Shown piece after piece: positions 56,600 through 64,000 of a DNA stretch of 64,000 nt. Position 1 is the stretch's first letter. The number at the start of each line of letters is the position of its first letter. Position numbers and translations under genes: made by a program. A model generated the notes under the pieces. The model did not search any database. It saw nothing but the letters and a program-made list of their open reading frames with translations, and was not told the origin of the DNA. Location of the stretch: positions 1-64,000 of the forward strand of contig JABMLP010000025.1 of NCBI GenBank assembly GCA_013176395.1. The letters run 5' to 3'. Origin of the DNA: Venturia oleaginea (Eukaryota > Ascomycota > Dothideomycetes > Venturiales > Venturiaceae).

Positions 56600-57495
56600 T
56601 GCTAGCCTCCGTTCCGCATCCAGCCTGTCCGAATTTTGTGGTTCTTGACCCCCTTTGATAGACCTCGACCACATCTCCCGTCAATCATGCCATTGTACTT
56701 ATACGCCCTGGCGAGGGCCAGCATGGTATGTGAGCCGATTGGGATGAACCAAGTGACAATACCGGCGTTCTTGGTATATCCAGCAGCATCGTGAAATTCT
56801 TCACTCAAAATGCTCCTAACGATTCATTCCGACTCCCTCAAAAGTTTCAGATACTTTGACATGTTTGTTTCGGTTACGCTGAGATATGCTGCCCCATGTG
56901 TGATAGCTGGAGGAAGGTAGGTAAGTTCGATCAGAAAATCTGCGATGATCTCATTAGACTCCCAGAGTTTCCGCTTGCTCAAGGATCCTTCGAATAAGTC
57001 TCTTGCTTCTGCTGGCTCCATTGGAAGTAATTCGACGACATGTACCCCAATTAGAGAACGAGCTTCTCCCTAATGACGGGTAGTGAAAAGAATAAGACCA
57101 TTCTTCTTGTCTGGTAGGAAATCGGTGATGCCAGGAGTTTTGTCAGTCCTACCATGAATCAGATCCCTGCTGTCAGCATTGTCAACTACCATAAACCAAG
57201 AACCCGAGCAAGCTATGCTTTTTTATCGTTGAACTGTCTCTTTGCGATCTTCATGCTTGGGGTCAACTGGTATTTGGCATCGCATGGCGATGTCCTTATA
57301 TGATTTTTCGAGGGTTGCCATACTCACTGCTGACAGCCAGAAAATCGTGTGTCCAGGATGTAAATTTTGTACTCTGAGCAAATTCGAGCGCGACTGGGGT
57401 CTTACCTGCCTGAGCACGTCGAACTTGGAAGGTAGAAAGAGTACATGAGCTTTTCATTACATGTTGCCACTTCAGGCGCGCATATTTACACACTA
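56600..57495 (-). pseudogene. NB-ARC/STAND (NLR-like) gene, decayed
   Basis: Pieces in two or more frames read, in order, a P-loop-like AQAGKTPVALEFAQ (57420-57380 region), GHTIFWLSAVSMATLEKSY, a Walker B-like WFMVVDNADSRDL, ILFTTRH, and a helical LLPMEPAEARDLFEG segment. Stops and frameshifts separate them. This is the usual order of an NB-ARC ATPase as in fungal incompatibility-type NLR proteins. Effector and repeat domains are not evident; the C-terminal part near 56700 (TMLALARAY) may be a repeat remnant. The Copia element was inserted about 120 bp upstream. Confidence 0.6.
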
Positions 57496-57620
57496 CCTAC
57501 ATTCATCGAAACCATCATCCATCCATCTGCAAAAGTTTCTGGTCTTAGATTGTCAACGATGGTTTTTTCTTCTGTTGGGGTTTTTTTTGCTGCCGCTGCT
57601 GCCGCATCACAGGGGATATC

Positions 57621-57822
57621 TGTTGCAATATGGCGGTAACACCAACGGTTTCAAAGTCGTTTCAAATCTGTTTGTTCTCACTCTTGTTTGCTCGGTATCT
57701 CTGCGGTGTCAGAACCTACGTCAGTACACTCTCTTTGTATAGATAGCCCTCATTTTCCACTCAGTTCGAGGGTTATGCAGTCACTCATTGAATTCATACT
57801 TTGTGTTGTTCCACTTCAGATA
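57621..57822 (+). repeat. 5' LTR of the Copia element
   Basis: 202 bp, tgttgcaatatgg ... ccacttcagata; matches the 3' LTR base for base as far as I can read. Confidence 0.93.
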
Positions 57823-57823
57823 G

Positions 57824-57836
57824 TTATGAGCCCGGC
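57824..57836 (+). promoter_or_regulatory. primer-binding site, probably initiator-tRNA(Met) anticodon-arm type
   Basis: ttatgagcccggc; its complement contains GGGCTCATAA, the anticodon stem-loop of fungal initiator tRNA. Drosophila copia is primed by the 5' half of that tRNA cut in the anticodon loop. Similar use is inferred. Confidence 0.45.
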
Positions 57837-58056
57837 TATCGCTTAAGGGTCTCCATCAGAATACGCTAAACTATTTCGAGCTTACCGCTTTCGTTCAATA
57901 CTCCTCTTCAGGCCTAGAGCTGCTGATTCAGGCACAATCTACGCATATCTTTCGTATTTACAGCTATTCTGCCCCGACCCCGACGTCTCCTCCGAGGGAA
58001 GTTCCAACAACACATTATCACTTTTCAACTTCCATCGCTGCAAAACGCTCTGCACG

Positions 58057-61000
58057 ATGCCTGCACAATCTACAAGAACCCTCAAGGCCTCAGAAGTCAT
58101 TCTGGCATCTCCAAAAGACTGGGATGACTGGTTTGCACGCCACAAGGCCAACCTCACTCGTGCTGGTATCTGGAAGTATGCCAATCCAGCATTATCTTCA
58201 GAACCCATCCTTCCCTCTGAACCTCAACCTCCAGTACCCTACGATGCAACAAGCAGAGCTAGCGGTATGGAGATGGATATCAGTATAGCAGATCTCTCCT
58301 CAGAGGATCGGGTGCTGTATAAGATGTTACAGGACGAGTACAGGGACAAGTGGAAGCTCTGGGCTCGAACCGATTCAAAACTTGAAGCTGGCATGGTTTC
58401 TATTGAAGAATCAATCTCCGCAGACTACGCTGGACTGCTAACAGATTGTTCTACAGCCTATCAGATGTTTAAGGCTTTGAAGGACATGATAGCACCGACA
58501 TCGAGAGCGAGGGAGTTTGAGATTCTTCGTGAATATCAAGCAGTTTGCAAGGGCTCCAAGGGCAGCGCAATTGAGGCTTGGTTGATGAAGTGGGACAAAG
58601 CATATCGCGATGCTAAGAGGGTGGGGTTACCTGAGGTGACGGGAGAGAGGCCGTTGTATGCATTCCTTGAAGCTGTACATTCTTATGACAGCTCTTGGGC
58701 TTCATCACAACGTCTCTATATCACCAGGTCAGTGGTAAGAGGAGAGACAGCGACCTCAATTCAGTAGCTCATCGAAGAATTCAATACTGAAAGGTCTATC
58801 AACTCCCATCGCAAAGGTTTATCACATACATCATTTCAAACGGCAACACTCAATGGCCATCAACCATCGTTACCCGGAAGCTCCAATTCCAAACCCTCTA
58901 AGTCACCTCCAGAATGTGTCTGTGGTGTCAAAGAATGGTTCAGCCAATGCCGTTACCTTCACCCCGAATTGAGGACACCCGAATGGAGGTCTGATGTCTC
59001 TGCTGCCAACAAAGTTGCTACTGCATTTAAGACACCATCAGCTGCTCTCAAAAACCATATGGATCGGTGGGTCATTCGTCAAAACTCTACCACCACGGCT
59101 ACTACCCAGGATTCTATCAACTCATCTGGAAAGCCCAACTTTGCACTTGCTACTCGAGTGACGTCAACTCCAATAGCAGTCTCATTCATCACTGAATCCA
59201 CTTCAAGTTACCGCAACTTATGGTTCCTTGACAGTGGCTCATCAGATCATATCACCAACAATTCATCTATCTTTTCGGCGACCTCAGATGGCTCTCCAGG
59301 AGAGTCAGTTGTTTCAGGCACTGGATCTACTGAAATCTTTGCCCGGGGCAAGGTTTCATTTACTGTACAAACTCCATTTGGTGGGGGCAACGCTCATCTG
59401 GAAGGAGTACTTTTTTGCCCTGGCTATGCTACCAATGTATTGAGCCTGGCAAAGCTCCTTGATAAGGGTTTTTTGGTGGATTTCAACGCTGGAACCATCG
59501 CCACTGCTCAAGGAGAAGTTATTATCCCTTTCAAGAGAGAGGGTTCCATGTTTGTGGTATCACAAAACCCGGAGTCACTTCCTCAGAGGGTGATTCCATC
59601 TACCTCATTCACCACCGTGTCAAGAAGCCTCATTGAGTCCGCAGGGATTCCTCTCAATATGTGGCCTGCAACCATGCCTTACGCTGCAATTTTGCTGAAT
59701 CGCACACCAACTGCCGCCTTAGGGTGGAAGACTCCCTTTGAACTGGTGTTCAAGAGGAAGCCTGATGGCCGCCACCGTATCAAGTTTGGCTCAGTTGCCT
59801 ACTGTATTGATAAAGAGATCCCGAAATCTCGCCGCCTCAGGAAGATGGAACCACGTGCGTTCATTGGTAATTACGTCGGCTTTGATTCTACAGGTATCTA
59901 CTGGGTGTGGATCCCATCTCAACGCAGGGTTATCCGGACACGGGATGTCAGATTTGACCAGAATCACTTGTACAAACATCACGATATTCCTGTACTTGGT
60001 GTTTCTGAGAGGGTGACTGATTATATTGAGATTCAGACTCCTCTTCCCAGTCTCACAAGCATGCATTTAGATGTAGAAGAACCATCATCACCAATTTACA
60101 CGCCAAGTGACTCTTCAGAATCGGAATCTGAGCTCACAGAGCTTACTTCAAGGATTGAGAGAGTCCAGGGTCCCTCAAAAAGCAGCCAACAATCTCGCGA
60201 AATGCCAGGTCAACTCCCATCACCATCACCAACTCCATCGGTCACGGGTGTGACTGAAGTACAAACTGGATCACCAATCTCAACTTCTCCTACTGTTGTA
60301 CGTGGTCCTTCAGGATCATCTTACACAGTAGAATATGGCCCTGAACGAACAATCCTCAACGACGAGATCCTGACCACTAAGAGGGTGAGAAAGCAACGTC
60401 ATTTAGGACTCCTTACCACCACTGAGGACCTCTCTGGTGTCACTTTAGGACTCACTAAAGCCCTCTCCTTTGCCTCTCAACAGAAGAAGATTCTTGTCAG
60501 CTCACTGCCTCCACCACCGAAAACCTGGAAGGCTATGTTAAAACATCCACACTGCCAAGGATTCTTTGAGGCTACACAGAAGGAACATAGCAAAATTGTT
60601 GCCCAAGGCACTTTTGAACCAGTTACTTCTCTACCTCAGGGTCACAAAGCAGTTCCTACCATGTGGGTATGGACCTACAAACAGGATTCTGACGGCTACC
60701 TTTTGTCATACAAGGCCAGATTGGTAGTCAGAGGCGACCTTCAAACCACTAATGCAGAAACCTCTGCAACCACTCTAGCTGCTAGGATCTTCCGAGCACT
60801 CATTGCAATCATTGCCTATTTTGGCCTGGAGATGAGACAATCTGACGTGGTCAATGCATTCATCAACGCCTCATTAGGGGATCTTGTGTACATCACCTAT
60901 CCTGAGGGCTTTTCAGGACCTCCAGGAGGCTATATTCGTCTTCGAAGAGCGCTGTATGGACTCAAGCAATCACCTTACCTTTGGCAACAACACTTCACCA

Positions 61001-62115
61001 AATCACTGCTCAAATTCGGCCTTAAGTCAGTCCCAGGAATCGATTGTCTCTTTATCAAAGATAGCCTCATTGTGCTGTTCTTTGTAGACGATATCATTGC
61101 AGCTTGCCCTCCCTCTCAGACGCACCTTATTGACGAATTTGAGGCCGCCCTCGCTGCAGAATACGAAATCAAGCGCCTCGGTGAATCTCAATACTTCCTC
61201 GGAATCAGGATTGTCAGGAACCGTGAGAATCGCTCAATTTCACTCGTTCAGGATGCATATATTGAGAAGATCTCTTCCCGATTTGGACTTGACACCGGCA
61301 GAGAGACCTGGTCTCCTATGCCTGCACGAGACTTACCAAAGAACACGGCTCAGGCATCACAATCGGACATCCTCAACTACCAGATGAAGGTCGGTTCCAT
61401 CGGATTTGCATCATACATTACCAGGGCAGATGTGGCAAAAGCACATTCTATCCTGTCTGAACACCTCCAAAACCCCAGCAAGGACCACATTGACGCTGCA
61501 AATCAATGCATTCGTTACCTCTGGACTACCAGATTTTACGGCTATCAGTACAGCGGCGATTCTGACGTCAATGACTTCTTTATCTGCTCCTCAGATGCCA
61601 GTTTCGCGGACGATCTTGACACCCGACGATCCTCAGAAGGCTTCACATTCTTCCTCTTTGGCGGCCTTATCGATTACCGTGCGAGTAAGCAAAAGACTGT
61701 TACTACTAGCTCTACCGAAGCAGAGTTACTCTCACTCTCTACAGCCGCACGAGAGATGATGTGGTGGAATCGGTTCTTCGAGTCAATTCACTGCAATCTA
61801 CACCAGGGCAAAGCTACCATCTACTGCGACAATCGCCAGACTATTCGCCTCATGATGGACGACTCTCCAAAATTACAAACTCGCCTTCGGCATGTTGACA
61901 TCCACCAAAGTTGACTCAAGGAACAGGTATTACTCGGTAACATCAATATCGAGTGGATTCCCACCAACTCTATGCCGGCAGATGGCCTCACTAAAGTCCT
62001 GACACCTCAGGCACATACACACTTCATTAATCTCCTCCGAATGGTGAACCTTGAGGCCGCAATCGAGGCCCTAAGCAAGCCCATTGACGCGGCAATCGAT
62101 GGTAGAACCTCCTGA
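58057..62115 (+). pseudogene. Copia gag-pol polyprotein, integrase-deleted, two in-frame stops
   Basis: A single frame from ATG 58057 to TGA 62113-62115 is broken by TAG at 58765-58767 (CAG to TAG) and TGA at 61912-61914 (TGG to TGA). Order: Gag (DWDDWFARHKANLTRAGIW), zinc-knuckle-like CVCG..WFSQC, protease (WFLDSGSSDHI), then a jump from the end of the protease region (about 59580) to the tail of the integrase (ESAGIPLNMWPATMPYAAIL, LNRTP), followed by reverse transcriptase (FVDDI) and RNase H (SSTEAELLSLS, DNRQTI). About 200 residues carrying HHCC and DDE integrase motifs are missing. Confidence 0.9.
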
Positions 62116-62300
62116 ATTGCAATCAGTGTATCACGGAATCACTACCTTTCGTTCAATTTCAGTATGCTAGCCATTTGGCTATGTTTCATTCATTTCATAG
62201 GCTCGGACCTCTACCATGTTGTCACATCTCTGCCAATCACCAGTCTCTTGGTACTTCATGTGCAGAATCAACACCTCAACGTGTCGTTTCTGAGAGGGTG

Positions 62301-62502
62301 TGTTGCAATATGGCGGTAACACCAACGGTTTCAAAGTCGTTTCAAATCTGTTTGTTCTCACTCTTGTTTGCTCGGTATCTCTGCGGTGTCAGAACCTACG
62401 TCAGTACACTCTCTTTGTATAGATAGCCCTCATTTTCCACTCAGTTCGAGGGTTATGCAGTCACTCATTGAATTCATACTTTGTGTTGTTCCACTTCAGA
62501 TA
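62301..62502 (+). repeat. 3' LTR of the Copia element
   Basis: 202 bp; same sequence as the 5' LTR; followed by the target duplication atatc. Confidence 0.93.
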
Positions 62503-62648
62503 ATATCCTACGGATATATTAGTATCTAGGCCATATCTTTTAGAGGGTGAGAGGTAGTACATACGCAGCAGGGTCTGACTGTATTTTCAACATCAATAAA
62601 TTCACATAGAACCTCACAGTGGTTCTAAGGCCTCCCACAGGAGTATTC

Positions 62649-62915
62649 CTATAATATCCTGTTAGCCTGAAAGTTTCCATATTTGAACTACAATAACCAG
62701 GCGCCAAGAGCCTAGAAATGATTGGAGTAACGTACGATTGACATTAGCCCAACTTTCTTGCAAGTTCTGCATATTTCAAGGACCCACTTTCCTGGAGCAC
62801 CTTGAGCACTTTCAGCACTAATGCTATTGGAAGACGATAGCTCCGGAAGAGCAGATGCAGTTACTTGCTGCAGGGCGGCAAGAATGACGGTTGAGAGGTA
62901 GAGTAGTGAGCGCAT
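62649..62915 (-). CDS. small secreted protein, CxTC-SIANRxL family (candidate effector), copy 2
   Basis: Two exons (62915-62736, 62666-62649) give 65 aa. Signal peptide MRSLLYLSTVILAALQQVTA, Ser-rich middle, then CRTCKKVGLMSI spliced in phase 0 (gtacgt ... tttcag, 69 bp) to ANRIL-stop. The copy at 32593-32858 has the same intron position and last exon. Lies 150 bp beyond the Copia element. Secretion inferred from the signal peptide; no known domain. Confidence 0.7.
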
Positions 62916-64000
62916 ATTGAGAGTTGATTTGATTTTGGAAGTTTGGTTTAGGAGGTTTGAGCTTGGAAAGTTCCCTCGGGTCTATGTCAACATTATATAG
63001 AGAATCCAATTGAAGTCATAGGAAGCCAAGCTAAGAGGGCGATCGGACGATATTATCAAACATAGTGGTGGTCCCAAGATAATGAAAGATAAGCTTCGAA
63101 ATATGTTACGCCTAGGTCGAGGGGATTTAACTGGCTAAAACTAGAGTAACTCGTAGGCTTGTACCGTCCCTTTTGGCTCCTGATAACTTCAACTACTACA
63201 ATCTGTTGGATTAAACGTAGGTGGATCCTTCTTGTCCGATCCATGCTTCACAGCAAAAACACCCTTACGAAGATCTAGCCGCTATTAGACATTTATTACC
63301 ATAGTAGTAGATTCTGAGAGAATCATCCTCGGTCCTACACGAGTCCTTAGCTACCAATGCATCGTTACCTTGGCGTAGATTAGAATTGCGGGCGTAACTC
63401 TCATTCAGTTAGTCAAAATCTAGAGAATGTCCACGTTGATGCACAAACCACACGTAGTATCTCGATCTCGATCTCGATCGAGGGTTATAGAATTAGATCC
63501 TCGTGACACGCCCCCGCCCGATTTATATGGAATAATTAGGATCTACGAGGAGGGAATAGGGAGCATATATATTACTCGGAGCGGGCGACTTTTTGGCTAT
63601 TTTTGGGACCGTCTGAAACACAGATAGATCTACAACGTATTCAACGTACCATACCGTCGTGCATCAACCACCTTTACGCACCAGCTACCTTGCCGAAATT
63701 ATTTCAGCTTCTCTTCGCAAATATCCTCAGTCCTAAGAATCTAGATCACGCGTCTTTAAGGAAGAGAATCCGCGCCTCCCATAGATAGAACAGAGTCTTT
63801 AAATCTCCTAGCTCATAAATATACTTCTAATACGGAAAATACGTAGGGGAAAACTAAGAATTTACTGAGGGAAGCTGAGAAATTATTTCGGCGAGGGGCT
63901 TAGTACGTAACGATGGTTGGTGCAGCTAGCTGATGCGCAGTCGTATGGTACGTTGAATACTTTGCAGATTTATTTGGGTTTCAGACAAACCCCACAGTAG
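62916..64000. other. window end, no firmly supported gene
   Basis: Upstream region of the secreted-protein gene, then short frames at 63427-63788 (one begins with an Arg/Ser repeat from a gatctc run). They could belong to a gene or element that continues past the window; nothing recognised. Confidence 0.4.

Larger units (their letters stand above)
57621..62502 (+). mobile_element. Ty1/Copia LTR retrotransposon lacking the integrase core, recent insertion
   Basis: LTRs of 202 bp at 57621-57822 and 62301-62502 appear identical by eye, with target duplications atatc (57616-57620, 62503-62507). A PBS-like site (ttatgagcccggc) begins 1 bp after the 5' LTR and gagagggtg precedes the 3' LTR. The gag-pol frame has lost the GAG-pre-integrase and most of the integrase domain. 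So it transposed recently but could not have integrated with its own product in its present form. Confidence 0.93.

Overview
The window is from a filamentous ascomycete (Pezizomycotina). Host genes carry many short GT-AG introns of about 45-75 bp. The families are typical of moulds: a Zn2Cys6 regulator, PTH11/rhodopsin-type membrane protein, FGGY kinase, Zrg17-type zinc transporter, EMC10 and 2EXR/F-box-like proteins. Mobile elements are also fungal: Fot1/pogo, Plavaka-type CACTA, chromodomain Gypsy and Copia. No rRNA, tRNA or CRISPR was recognised. Exon models were built by hand and accepted when reading phase closed across all junctions.

Layout. 1-4.1 kb: a repeat island holding a solo LTR split by a LINE-like insertion, and an internally deleted pogo element carrying its own solo LTR. 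4.2-14.1 kb: host segment with a Zn2Cys6 transcription factor (6 exons, 659 aa), an MFS sugar transporter (549 aa) and a broken aldehyde dehydrogenase, possibly a small catabolic group. 15.2-20.2 kb: a 610-bp pogo derivative, two related six-cysteine secreted proteins and a nearly full pogo transposon. 20.2-22 kb: a lysine-rich decayed gene on the minus strand and a divergent histone H3-like gene on the plus strand whose first intron has absorbed a 171-bp LTR-like insertion. 22.3-36.6 kb: a nest of repeats with a Plavaka-type CACTA element, a complete Gypsy chromovirus with self-priming signals, solo LTRs of several short families, a secreted-protein gene and a tandem-repeat LINE-like element. 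38-56.3 kb: the main gene-rich block. 56.6-57.5 kb: NB-ARC pseudogene. 57.6-62.5 kb: a Copia element with matching LTRs but no integrase core. 62.6-62.9 kb: second member of the secreted-protein family seen at 32.6 kb.

The most interesting signals are: (1) the divergent H3 variant and its LTR-extended intron; (2) two small secreted-protein families, each in two copies beside transposons, one with a conserved five-residue terminal exon; (3) a Gypsy element with an 11-nt PBS exactly complementary to its own LTR, as in Tf1; (4) a Copia deletion derivative that must have moved with integrase supplied in trans. Most nonsense lesions fit C-to-T or G-to-A change, which is compatible with RIP but not proof of it.
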